NCBI GenBank assembly: GCA_017644105.1 | Contig: JAEPMD010000018.1 | Span: forward strand, 26,057-90,056 | DNA: 64,000 nucleotides | From: Rhizobiaceae bacterium | GTDB lineage: Bacteria > Pseudomonadota > Alphaproteobacteria > Rhizobiales > Rhizobiaceae | Direction: 5' to 3' | Part shown: in pieces, positions 17,356 through 26,046 of the stretch | How positions within the stretch are numbered: the first letter of the stretch is position 1 | Layout: the number at the start of each line of letters is the position of its first letter | Translations under genes and position numbers: made by a program | Notes under the pieces: model-generated | Databases searched by the model: none | The model's input: the letters and a program-made list of their open reading frames with translations, nothing else | Told to the model about the DNA's origin: nothing

Positions 17356-18483
17356 ATGGCCTTCGGTTTAAAAGGTTCTCATATCGTCGCAGTGTTAATC
17401 GCAGGCGGCGTCATCGGATGGATGTTGCAGGGCGACATCATTGTTGGTGGACAAGAAAACTCAGAAAACGCAACCCCTCCTCCTGCTGAGCGCGCAAGTG
17501 CTGCGACCGCATTGCAGCAGGTGCGTTTTGTGAGCATCAATCCGCAAGAACGCGAACAATCATTGTCTTTGCGCGGTCGAACAGAAGCGACAGCGGTGGT
17601 GCAAATTCGTTCCGAGACAAATGGCGTTGTTGAAAAGCGTTATGTCAGTAAGGGTGACACTGTGAAAGAAGGCGACCTTCTTTGCAGTCTAGAAGCTGGC
17701 GTACGCCAATCAGCAATTCAACAAGCATTGGCATCTTTGGAGCAATCAGAAACCGACTTTCAGGCCAATGAAGAGCTGAAAAAGCAAGGTTATGCGACGA
17801 ATTCCAGATTGCTTGCGCTTCAAACTGCCAGAGATGCAGCGAAAGCTCAACTCGAGCAAGCTGAACGTGAGATGGAAAAAACCAAAATCGTTGCGAAAGC
17901 CGCAGGCATTGTGCAAGACCCCGTCGCTGAAGTGGGTGACTTGCTGAACCCGGGCGATGTGTGTGCAACTGTGGTTCAAAACAACCCAATGAACTTCATA
18001 GGCCAGGTTTCTGAGGCCAAAGTCAGCGCAATCAATGTGGGCGATGCCGCCATGGTGCGTCTTGTTTCTGGTCAAATTGTTGGTGGCAAAATTAAATTCA
18101 TCTCACCAACGGCAGATTCACAAACACGTACGTTTAAAGTTGAAATTGAAATGCCAAATGACAACGACGCGCTTCGCTCTGGCATTACAGCTGATGCAGC
18201 CATTGCGTTGCAATCTGACGAAGCTTACAGCGTTCAAGCTTCTTGGCTGACATTGAGCGATGAGGGCGACATTGGTGTACGCGTGATCAATGCCGACAAC
18301 ATCGTTGAATTTGCACCAGTGCGTATTTTGGCACAAACACCAGAAACCATGTGGGTCGCAGGACTTACGCCTGGCATGAAAGTGATCACGCTAGGTCAGG
18401 AATATGTGTCTGCAGGGCAAGAAGTCATCGCAGTTGAACAAACAGCACAAGCTCAGCCGAGCGATCTGGAGAAAAACTCATGA
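17356..18483 (+). CDS. RND efflux system periplasmic adaptor subunit (membrane fusion protein)
   Basis: This 375-residue HlyD/AcrA-type adaptor has an N-terminal membrane anchor (SHIVAVLIAGGVIGWML), a lipoyl-like barrel half (VVQIRSETNGVVEKRYV near 77), an alpha-helical hairpin at about 110-175 with Glu/Gln/Ala heptads, and the second barrel half and beta-barrel (GIVQDPVAEVGDLLNPGD). It bridges the inner-membrane RND pump to an outer-membrane channel, which is not encoded here. Its stop overlaps the pump start by four bases (ATGA), so the two are coupled. Confidence 0.9.
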   Translation: MAFGLKGSHIVAVLIAGGVIGWMLQGDIIVGGQENSENATPPPAERASAATALQQVRFVSINPQEREQSLSLRGRTEATAVVQIRSETNGVVEKRYVSKGDTVKEGDLLCSLEAGVRQSAIQQALASLEQSETDFQANEELKKQGYATNSRLLALQTARDAAKAQLEQAEREMEKTKIVAKAAGIVQDPVAEVGDLLNPGDVCATVVQNNPMNFIGQVSEAKVSAINVGDAAMVRLVSGQIVGGKIKFISPTADSQTRTFKVEIEMPNDNDALRSGITADAAIALQSDEAYSVQASWLTLSDEGDIGVRVINADNIVEFAPVRILAQTPETMWVAGLTPGMKVITLGQEYVSAGQEVIAVEQTAQAQPSDLEKNS

Positions 18484-21400
18484 TTGGTGCACTACAAGCA
18501 ATTATCTCAAGGCCGAAAACGGTCTTAACATTGATGATCGTCCTTGTTGTTGCAGGGATCGCGTCATACATCAATGTTCCCAAAGAAGCGAACCCGGACA
18601 TCGATGTCCCGGTTTACTTCGTCACAGTATCACAACAAGGTATCTCCCCACGTGATGCTGAGCGTCTGCTTGTCAGGCCGCTAGAGACGCAATTGCGCGG
18701 GTTAGATGGGCTCAAAGAGCTGACTGCGATCGCCAATGAAGGCGTCGCTGTTGTGGTGCTCGAATTCACCATCGATTCTGACAAAGATACTGTATTGGCT
18801 GATATCCGCGACAAGGTGGACAAGGCCAAGGCCGAGTTTCCAGCCGATGCAGATGAACCCAATATCGCTGAAACAAACTTTGCGCTTCAGCCAACTATTA
18901 TCGTAACGCTCTCTGGCCAAGTGCCGGAACGGACGCTTACACGTCTTGCAACACGGTTGTCTGATGAAATTGAATCGATTTCTACGGTTCGCGAAGCGAC
19001 ACTGAACGGTAACCGCGAAGAGGTTTTGGAGGTCATCTTGGATCTTTCCAAGCTTGAATCATACAACATCACACAGACTGAATTGATCAATGCAGTGCGC
19101 TTGAACAACCAATTGGTGCCTGCTGGTTTTATCGATGACGGCCAAGGCCGCTTTAATGTAAAGGTCCCTGGCCTTTTAGAAAACGCGCAGGATGTCTATT
19201 CCATTCCTATCAAGCAGAATGGTGAAGGTGTTGTCACGCTTGGTGATGTGGCTCAAATTCTTCCGACCTATAAGCAAGCATCAAGCTTCACACGTGTGAA
19301 CGGCGAGCCTGCAATTTCGATCTCTGTTGTGAAACGTATCGGTACCAACATTATCGAAAACAACACCACTGTGCGTGAAGTTGTTGGCGAATTCACAAAA
19401 GATTGGCCAGAGGGCGTGAAAGTTAACTTCCTCATTGACCAATCAAGCTTCATCTTTGAGGTTTTAGGTTCGCTCCAATCATCGATCATGACAGCGATAG
19501 TCTTGGTGATGATCTGTGTGGTCTGGGCACTTGGTATCCGATCTGGTCTCCTTGTGGGTCTGGCGATCCCCGGCTCCTTTATGGTCGCCTTCTTGATCGT
19601 GAGCATGCTCGGCATGACAGTGAACATGATGGTGATGTTCGGTATGGTGATCACCGTGGGTATGCTGGTTGATGGCGCCATCGTGGTGACTGAATATGCC
19701 GATCGGAAAATTACCGAAGGCATGGAGCCTGCAGAAGCTTATAAGCGCTCTGCACGTCTCATGTTCTGGCCGGTTGTATCGTCGACCGCCACAACATTGG
19801 CAGCCTTCTTGCCATTGCTTTTATGGCCGGGTGTGCCGGGCGAATTCATGGGCTATTTGCCACGTATGGTGATCATCGTGCTTGCGGCGTCGCTACTAAC
19901 CGCCTTGGTGTTCTTACCGGTGACGGGTACGTTGTTTGCACAAGTATCAGCAGTTATCGCACGATTTGCGAAATATATTGTGGCTGTACTGGTGATGGCT
20001 ATCGTTGCTGTCGGCCTAGTCGCATCCCCAGCCTTAGCTGAATTTGCTGAACCAGTGAAATACCCGATTGCAGCTGCAGCTGCCATTGCTGCTGGTTTGC
20101 TCGCGGCGGTGATCTTCTCATTCGTTTCCAAACGAAAACGCAATGATGAGAAAATCGATGAAAATGCAAGAATGCTTTCCGCTCAGGCTGAGTTGGATCT
20201 GAAAAAACTCTCAGGCTTTACGGGCTTTTATGCACGTTTCCTCAACATCTTTGCAGGCAATATTTTTGGCAATGTGGTTGTTATAGCCGCCGTCATCGGA
20301 ATGACAATGTTCTCATTCTCATATTTCGGCGCCAATAACCAAGGTGTTGAATTCTTCGTGGATGAAGAGCCGGATGTAGCGATCGTATTGGTCTCTGCCC
20401 GCGGTAACTTATCAGCGACAGAAATCAGAGATATCACAGCCGAAATTGATAACCGCATCCTTGCCATCCCTGGCATCGATAATTCGGTAATGTCAGCTTA
20501 TGCAGGCGCCGGTGGTGCCAGCGATCCAATCGGTGGTGTGCAGGACAAACCAGCAGATACAATCGGTGAGATCACCATTGAGCTGGCTGACTTCTGCTGC
20601 CGTCGTAAGGCTGTCGACATCTTTGAAGACATCCGTACGCAAACCGCTGACATTGCAGGTATCCGCGTCGAAGTTAAAAAGATCGAGGGCGGCCCGCCAA
20701 CAGGTAAAGATGGGCGCCCTCTCCCAGGTATCGAATGGCGGCTTGATGTCGATCGTGTTCAAGCAGGCCGTTATCAGACGTCCATCTCGGAAGTTGGTGC
20801 CATGGTTCAATTGGTCACCAATGGTGTGATGATCGGTAAATATCGTCCTGATGATTCAGAAGACGAAGTGGAAATCCGTGTTCGCTTGCCTGAAGGGCAG
20901 AGAACTTTGGATGAGTTTGATCAAATTCGTTTGAACACACCAAATGGCCAAATTCCGATCTCAAACTTCGTGACACGTGAGCCGGTTGAGAAAGTATCTT
21001 CGATTGTTCGTCGTGACGGCCTTTATGCCATGGACATCAAAGCAAGCGTGGCAAAAGGTGCGCAGTTTGATGGTCGCGATGCGACGCCGGATGATGCGGT
21101 TGGCGTTATTCAGGAATGGTTAGATACCCAGGAATGGCCATCTAACGTGTTCTTGAAATTCCGAGGTGCAGATGAGGAACAAAAAGAATCAGAAGCATTC
21201 TTGGGCAATGCCGCCATCGGTGCTCTGTTCATGATGTTTATTATCCTTCTGACGCAGTTCAACTCCTTCTACCAAACCCTCATCACACTTTCGACGGTGA
21301 TCCTTGCGGTTTCCGGCGTGCTGATCGGTATGGTGTTAACAGGGCAGAAGTTCTCGATCATTATGACGGGTACAGGCGTTATCGCGTTGGCTGGTATTGT

Positions 21401-21983
21401 GGTGAACAACGCGATTGTTTTGATCGATACCTATAACCGTATGCGAGAAGATGGTGTGAAAGACATTCGCCAAGCTGTGATTAAAACAGCTGCACAGCGT
21501 TTGCGCCCGATCTTGTTGACCACAGGAACAACCATTCTCGGTCTGATCCCAATGGCAATGCAAATCAACTTCAACTTCTTCACGCAGACAACATCTGTCG
21601 GTGGCATCACATCCATCTGGTGGGTGCAATTGTCAACAGCGATCATTTCAGGTCTGGCCTATTCCACGGTGCTGACTTTGATCATGATCCCGACATTGTT
21701 GGCGTTACCACACAACGCAACTCGACTGGCTGGTTTCCGCTTTAAACGAAAACAAAAGGCTGTTGAGGCAACTGCTAAAGCTGAACTTCCAATGCCGGTT
21801 GAAGCAGCGGAAGTAATAGAAGAAGTGACACCTGCTGAAGTTGAAACACCCGCAGAGCCAGAGAAAGTCGAAGAAGTTGCAGCTAAAGCAAAACCTAAGA
21901 CGAGAAAACCTCGCAAGAAGAAGGTTGCTGCGGAAGTTGCGAATGAGAATATCGATACGCCTCATTCCGAAGCTGCTGAATAA
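18480..21983 (+). CDS. RND efflux permease subunit
   Basis: This 1167-residue proton-driven exporter of the AcrB/HAE superfamily has a first membrane helix near residues 12-30 and porter domains. VDGAIVVTEYADRK near 400 matches the TM4 proton-relay GxxVDxxIVVxE motif, and a second membrane block follows from about 905. An Ala/Val-rich insert between TM6 and TM7 (about 500-545) looks like one or two extra hydrophobic segments. After the last helix there is a 70-residue cytoplasmic tail rich in Glu, Ala and Pro ending in a basic patch (KPKTRKPRKKK). The substrates are unknown; control by PadR suggests an aromatic or drug-like inducer. Confidence 0.9.
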   Translation: MIGALQAIISRPKTVLTLMIVLVVAGIASYINVPKEANPDIDVPVYFVTVSQQGISPRDAERLLVRPLETQLRGLDGLKELTAIANEGVAVVVLEFTIDSDKDTVLADIRDKVDKAKAEFPADADEPNIAETNFALQPTIIVTLSGQVPERTLTRLATRLSDEIESISTVREATLNGNREEVLEVILDLSKLESYNITQTELINAVRLNNQLVPAGFIDDGQGRFNVKVPGLLENAQDVYSIPIKQNGEGVVTLGDVAQILPTYKQASSFTRVNGEPAISISVVKRIGTNIIENNTTVREVVGEFTKDWPEGVKVNFLIDQSSFIFEVLGSLQSSIMTAIVLVMICVVWALGIRSGLLVGLAIPGSFMVAFLIVSMLGMTVNMMVMFGMVITVGMLVDGAIVVTEYADRKITEGMEPAEAYKRSARLMFWPVVSSTATTLAAFLPLLLWPGVPGEFMGYLPRMVIIVLAASLLTALVFLPVTGTLFAQVSAVIARFAKYIVAVLVMAIVAVGLVASPALAEFAEPVKYPIAAAAAIAAGLLAAVIFSFVSKRKRNDEKIDENARMLSAQAELDLKKLSGFTGFYARFLNIFAGNIFGNVVVIAAVIGMTMFSFSYFGANNQGVEFFVDEEPDVAIVLVSARGNLSATEIRDITAEIDNRILAIPGIDNSVMSAYAGAGGASDPIGGVQDKPADTIGEITIELADFCCRRKAVDIFEDIRTQTADIAGIRVEVKKIEGGPPTGKDGRPLPGIEWRLDVDRVQAGRYQTSISEVGAMVQLVTNGVMIGKYRPDDSEDEVEIRVRLPEGQRTLDEFDQIRLNTPNGQIPISNFVTREPVEKVSSIVRRDGLYAMDIKASVAKGAQFDGRDATPDDAVGVIQEWLDTQEWPSNVFLKFRGADEEQKESEAFLGNAAIGALFMMFIILLTQFNSFYQTLITLSTVILAVSGVLIGMVLTGQKFSIIMTGTGVIALAGIVVNNAIVLIDTYNRMREDGVKDIRQAVIKTAAQRLRPILLTTGTTILGLIPMAMQINFNFFTQTTSVGGITSIWWVQLSTAIISGLAYSTVLTLIMIPTLLALPHNATRLAGFRFKRKQKAVEATAKAELPMPVEAAEVIEEVTPAEVETPAEPEKVEEVAAKAKPKTRKPRKKKVAAEVANENIDTPHSEAAE

Positions 21984-22045
21984 TCAAGGAAGTGAATATT
22001 AAGAATCTGCACCCCTCAGGTTAAGGCTCTCTTCACTTCACAAAG

Positions 22046-22085
22046 AAGGGCAATCTGGTTTCACCCGGATTGCCCTTTATCTTTT
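22046..22085 (+). terminator. Rho-independent terminator after the RND operon
   Basis: A perfect 10-bp stem (22046-22055 with 22068-22077, core GGGCAATC) with a 12-base loop is followed by a T-rich tail TATCTTTTT. It lies between the convergent RND pump and pssA, and may also stop transcripts from the minus strand. Confidence 0.8.
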
Positions 22086-22113
22086 TGTATAATCAAAACT
22101 GAATTGACGCAGC

Positions 22114-22941
22114 TTACTTTTTGATTTTCTTGTTCAGCGAAATATTATCGTCCACCGGGGTGGAACGAGATCCGTATTTCTTGGACCAGATGTAAGCGCC
22201 AATCGGCAATGAAATCAAATAACAGATTGACGTAAATGCCATCGTTTGCCACGTAAATGAGACCAAAAGCCAGACATATAAAACCACAACTAGGATGAGC
22301 GGCAAGAACAGATCACGTCTCACGCCCTGCCCTATTTCTTTGCCTGAGATGACGGGTACCCGAGAGATCAACAAGAATGCTATGATCATTGCATAGATCG
22401 TAGAAATCACCGCAAATGTCATATTTGCTTCAATGCCCAAGAACCCGAGATAGATCGGCAGCAACACCAAAAGCGCACCCAAGGGCGCTGGCACACCCAA
22501 AAAGAAGGCATCTTCCCATGATTGGCGTTCCTGACGTTCAAGCATCACATTAAAGCGCGCCAGACGCAGCGCATTAGCAATTGCATATAATAAAGCAGCC
22601 ACCCAACCAATGGACGGCGCCATGTGAAGGATATAAGCGTGCAGCACCAGAGCTGGTGCAACGCCAAAATTAATCACATCGGCAAGCGAATCAAGCTGCG
22701 CACCAAAATTTGTCTGCGCCTTTAAAAGCCGAGCCACACGACCATCAATACCATCCAAGAACGCAGCTACTAAAACCATAATCACAGCAAGCTCAATCTT
22801 ACCTTCGTAAGCTAGTCGAATGCCGGTAAGCCCAGCACAAACAGCTAAAACCGTGATGATATTTGGGATAAGAAGCCGACGAGGGATCTCGCGAAAACGC
22901 GGGCCGCGATCTGCATCTTCTGCAGCTGATTGATTATCCAT
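22114..22941 (-). CDS. pssA: CDP-diacylglycerol--serine O-phosphatidyltransferase
   Basis: This is an integral membrane enzyme making phosphatidylserine from CDP-diacylglycerol and serine. The 275-residue protein has about seven membrane segments and the CDP-alcohol phosphotransferase signature beginning DGRVARLL (DGxxAR, then GAQLDSLAD) near residue 75. This is the type II, membrane-bound enzyme, not the soluble E. coli type. ATG 22941 is chosen because GGGAGG stands just upstream; the in-frame ATG at 22953 lies inside that site. It is paired with psd, which makes phosphatidylethanolamine from its product. Confidence 0.93.
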   Translation of the reverse strand: MDNQSAAEDADRGPRFREIPRRLLIPNIITVLAVCAGLTGIRLAYEGKIELAVIMVLVAAFLDGIDGRVARLLKAQTNFGAQLDSLADVINFGVAPALVLHAYILHMAPSIGWVAALLYAIANALRLARFNVMLERQERQSWEDAFFLGVPAPLGALLVLLPIYLGFLGIEANMTFAVISTIYAMIIAFLLISRVPVISGKEIGQGVRRDLFLPLILVVVLYVWLLVSFTWQTMAFTSICYLISLPIGAYIWSKKYGSRSTPVDDNISLNKKIKK

Positions 22942-22952
22942 GTTGCCTCCCA

Positions 22953-23651
22953 TTAATCTCTGCGACTAACGACAGGACCCATATCGGACCCAAATTCAGC
23001 AAGCACAGTTTCACCAGCTATAGCAGTTTGTCCCAAAGTTACCAATGGGCGGGCATTTGCTGGCAAGAAGACGTCGAGACGTGAACCAAATCTGATGAGA
23101 CCAAATCGTTCTCCCACATCTAAATGGTCAGCAACTTTCGACCAACAAACAATCCGACGCGCAACCAAACCTGCAATCTGCACAACGCCAATATCGCCGT
23201 GCTCGGTTTCAATCACCATGCCATTGCGTTCATTATCGGTGCTGGCTTTATCAAGCTCGGCATTTAAAAAATCACCCCTTTGATAGCTGATATGCTTGAT
23301 CTTACCTTCCATCGGCGCACGATTCACATGGCAGTTAAAGACATTCATAAAGACAGAAATACGCCACATCTCTTCATCACCAAGATCAAGCTCTGACGGC
23401 GGCACCATTTTGACAATGGACGATACACGGCCATCTGCCGGGCTAATCGTCCAATTCTTCTCAAGTGGTGTTAAGCGTTCCGGATCTCGGAAAAAATAAG
23501 CACACCAAGCGGTTAGGAGCAAACCAATCCAAAATAACGGATCAAATAACCATCCCAAAATGACGGATGCCACGAAGAAAATGGCGATAAATTTGTAACC
23601 TTCCGGATGGATCGGCACAAGTGTGTTGCGAATGCTGCTTGCGATGCTCAT
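22953..23651 (-). CDS. psd: Phosphatidylserine decarboxylase proenzyme (short type)
   Basis: This pyruvoyl enzyme converts phosphatidylserine to phosphatidylethanolamine. The 232-residue proenzyme has two N-terminal hydrophobic segments ([16 protein letters not shown]) and the self-cleavage Gly-Ser in [11 protein letters not shown] near residue 185, giving a beta chain and a small pyruvoyl alpha chain. ATG 23651 is supported by AGGG six bases upstream and by the family length; a GTG at 23681 would add ten residues. The stop lies 11 bases before the pssA start. Confidence 0.93.
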   Translation of the reverse strand: MSIASSIRNTLVPIHPEGYKFIAIFFVASVILGWLFDPLFWIGLLLTAWCAYFFRDPERLTPLEKNWTISPADGRVSSIVKMVPPSELDLGDEEMWRISVFMNVFNCHVNRAPMEGKIKHISYQRGDFLNAELDKASTDNERNGMVIETEHGDIGVVQIAGLVARRIVCWSKVADHLDVGERFGLIRFGSRLDVFLPANARPLVTLGQTAIAGETVLAEFGSDMGPVVSRRD

Positions 23652-23744
23652 ATGAAGCCCTGTTTGATTGAATTTTTTCACCTAGCTAACTGCTAAATGC
23701 AATATATGCAATCTAGAACGACAATTTGAGTGCTACAACCAGAA

Positions 23745-25631
23745 TTATTCAGCAATTGGCGTGGTTTTATTGCGTTTGATCACACCAAGATCATCACTTT
23801 CATGAACTCGTTTGAGATGCTCTTCCGCTTCGGTTGCTTCACGCTGACGATCCCACATGGAGGCATAGAGGCCTTGTTGATCCAAAAGATCGGTATGCGT
23901 ACCCTTCTCGGCAATGACACCATCTTTCAGCACGATGATTTCATCAGCATTAATGACGGTTGAAAGCCTGTGAGCAATCACAAGTGTGGTTCGGTCTTTA
24001 GAGACAAAATCAAGCGAAGCCTGAATCTCTTGTTCCGTTGCGGTATCAAGAGCAGACGTAGCCTCATCCAAAATGAGAATAGGCGGTGCCTTTAAGATTG
24101 TACGGGCAATCGCCACACGTTGCTTTTCGCCACCTGAAAGTTTGAGCCCGCGCTCACCAACCATGGATTCAAATCCGTCTGGTAAGGTTTTAATGAAGTC
24201 ACCGATTTGCGCCATTTCCGCAGCATCTCGCACTTCCTGTTCTGTCGCGCTTGGCCGTCCATAGCGGATGTTATATGCAATCGTATCGTTAAACAGCACC
24301 GTATCTTGAGGCACCATGCCAATCGCTGAACGCAAACTGCGCTGTTCTACGTCTCGAACGTCCTGGCCATCAATGGTGATCTTGCCAGATTGAACATCAT
24401 AAAAACGGAATAATAGCCGTGATAAAGTCGACTTCCCTGCTCCTGATGGTCCCACGATAGCAACAGTTTTACCCGCAGGTACATCAAACGAAATGCCATT
24501 TAAAATCTGTCTGTTTTCGTTATAGGCAAAGTGAACATCATCAAATTTGATGGTGCCCTCTTGGATATCAAGCTCCTTGGCATCCGGCGCATCTTCAATC
24601 TCTGCTTCGATCTCAAGCAGATCAAACATTTGCTCTAGATCTGTCAGACCCTGTCTAATCTCACGATACACAAAACCGATAAAATTAAGCGGTATAGACA
24701 GCTGCATGAGCATTGCGTTGATATAGATAAACTCACCTAGTGTTTGATCACCACGCTGCACGGCGAGCGCGGACATGACCATCATAATGGTCATACCAAG
24801 ACCAAAAATTGCACCTTGGCCAAAGTTAAGCCAACCCAGAGACGTCCAAACTTGTGTCGCTGATTTTTCATAGCTCGCCATGGATTTATCAAATCGCTTG
24901 GCTTCCATTTCTTCATTGCCGAAATATTTAACGGTCTCGAAGTTTAAAAGTGAATCGATCGCTTTGGTATTAGCGTCGGTATCGGAATTGTTCATATCCC
25001 GTCTAATCTGAATGCGCCAATCGCTCGCTTTGATAGTGAACCAAATATAAGCCCAGACAGTAATCGCCGTCACCGCAACATAAGATACTCCAAATTTGAA
25101 CAGGAATATCATCGCGACGAGCCCAAACTCCAACAGAGTTGGCGCCATGTTCAAAATGGTAAATCTGACAATCGTCTCAATGCCCTTGGTCCCACGCTCA
25201 ATAATACGCGATAGGCCCCCTGTTCGGCGCTCTAAATGAAAGCGAAGCGAGAGCTTGTGCATATGCACAAAGGTTTTAAAGGCGAGCTGACGGACAGCAT
25301 GTTGCCCAACTTTGGCAAATAGTGCATCGCGCAACTGGTTAAAGCCCCAATGGGTCAGACGTGCAACATTGTACGCAACGACCAGCATAACAGGTGCAAG
25401 CAAAAATGCCGGTAATGAATTGGATTCCAGCGTGCCAGTCAGTGAATCTGTCGCCCATTCCAGGATCGAAGGAACACCAACCAAAATAACTTTTGAAAGT
25501 ATGAGAAAAATAAGCGCGATGCCGACCCGTCGCTTCAAATCCGGTCTGTCAGATGGCCACATATAGGGCCAAAGATTTTTCAGGGACTCATAGGGATTGC
25601 CGTCATCGGCTGTAACTATTTTCTTATTCAT
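23745..25631 (-). CDS. Atm1/HMT1-type ABC exporter (fused permease-ATPase)
   Basis: This 628-residue half-transporter works as a homodimer. The N-terminal membrane domain (about 25-320) opens with LKNLWPYMWPSDRPDLKRRV, characteristic of the Atm1 subfamily (mitochondrial Atm1 and Novosphingobium NaAtm1). The ATPase has Walker A GPSGAGKST near 405, signature LSGGEKQRVAIA near 505 and Walker B ILILDEATSALD. Relatives export glutathione-linked sulfur species or glutathione-metal conjugates. It lies 44 bases after an ArsR gene on the same strand, so it is a good candidate target of that regulator. The C-terminal extension (SDDLGVIKRNKTTPIAE) is variable. Confidence 0.9.
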   Translation of the reverse strand: MNKKIVTADDGNPYESLKNLWPYMWPSDRPDLKRRVGIALIFLILSKVILVGVPSILEWATDSLTGTLESNSLPAFLLAPVMLVVAYNVARLTHWGFNQLRDALFAKVGQHAVRQLAFKTFVHMHKLSLRFHLERRTGGLSRIIERGTKGIETIVRFTILNMAPTLLEFGLVAMIFLFKFGVSYVAVTAITVWAYIWFTIKASDWRIQIRRDMNNSDTDANTKAIDSLLNFETVKYFGNEEMEAKRFDKSMASYEKSATQVWTSLGWLNFGQGAIFGLGMTIMMVMSALAVQRGDQTLGEFIYINAMLMQLSIPLNFIGFVYREIRQGLTDLEQMFDLLEIEAEIEDAPDAKELDIQEGTIKFDDVHFAYNENRQILNGISFDVPAGKTVAIVGPSGAGKSTLSRLLFRFYDVQSGKITIDGQDVRDVEQRSLRSAIGMVPQDTVLFNDTIAYNIRYGRPSATEQEVRDAAEMAQIGDFIKTLPDGFESMVGERGLKLSGGEKQRVAIARTILKAPPILILDEATSALDTATEQEIQASLDFVSKDRTTLVIAHRLSTVINADEIIVLKDGVIAEKGTHTDLLDQQGLYASMWDRQREATEAEEHLKRVHESDDLGVIKRNKTTPIAE

Positions 25632-25675
25632 AAAGTAACGTAACCTAATCTATAAATGCCAAAAACCGCACTGAA

Positions 25676-25978
25676 CTAACAGTCACAGCCTTTGCAGCAA
25701 TCTTTGAACATGAGATCCAATTCTTTGGAAAGTTGAGAAAACTCTTCCCGATTGATCTCATACCAAGACGCCTGTTTTTCAGTTCTGTAAAAAACAAGAT
25801 CTGCCTTGAGCAATGTCTTTAAATGTTGAGAGACGGTGGATTGAGCCAGATCCGTGGTGCCAACTAAGTGTTTGACACAACACGCATTTTCATTCGCCAA
25901 TTGCCGAACAATCTTTAATCGCGCCGGGTGCGCCAAAGCCGCAAGTTTAACCGCCTGATTCTCAATGTCTAAACCCAT
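25676..25978 (-). CDS. ArsR/SmtB family metal- or thiol-responsive repressor
   Basis: This 100-residue winged-helix repressor has the recognition helix in DLAQSTVSQHLKTLLKADLV. A Cys pair, ACCVKHL at about 31-37, sits where arsenic-type ArsR proteins carry their inducer-binding cysteines, and a second cluster closes the protein (DCCKGCDC). Members release DNA when As(III), Cd, Zn or reactive sulfur binds such cysteines. A 39-bp perfect palindrome overlapping its promoter ends five bases before the ATG, so autorepression is very likely. The next gene downstream is an Atm1-type exporter. Confidence 0.9.
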   Translation of the reverse strand: MGLDIENQAVKLAALAHPARLKIVRQLANENACCVKHLVGTTDLAQSTVSQHLKTLLKADLVFYRTEKQASWYEINREEFSQLSKELDLMFKDCCKGCDC

Positions 25979-25982
25979 GGCA

Positions 25983-26030
25983 CACCTTTCATCGTATATC
26001 GACGATATACGATGAAAGGTGCATGGTCAA
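25983..26030 (-). promoter_or_regulatory. arsR promoter with 39-bp perfect palindromic operator
   Basis: Bases 25983-26021 form a perfect inverted repeat with 19-base arms around a single central base (core TATATCGACGATATA). On the minus strand TTGACC (26025-26030) and TATCGT (26002-26007), separated by 17 bases, make a good promoter whose -10 lies inside the palindrome. The ribosome site AAAGGTG lies in the distal arm. A dimer or pair of dimers bound here would block RNA polymerase. Confidence 0.75.
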
Positions 26031-26046
26031 TGTGAAAGGCTAAGTT

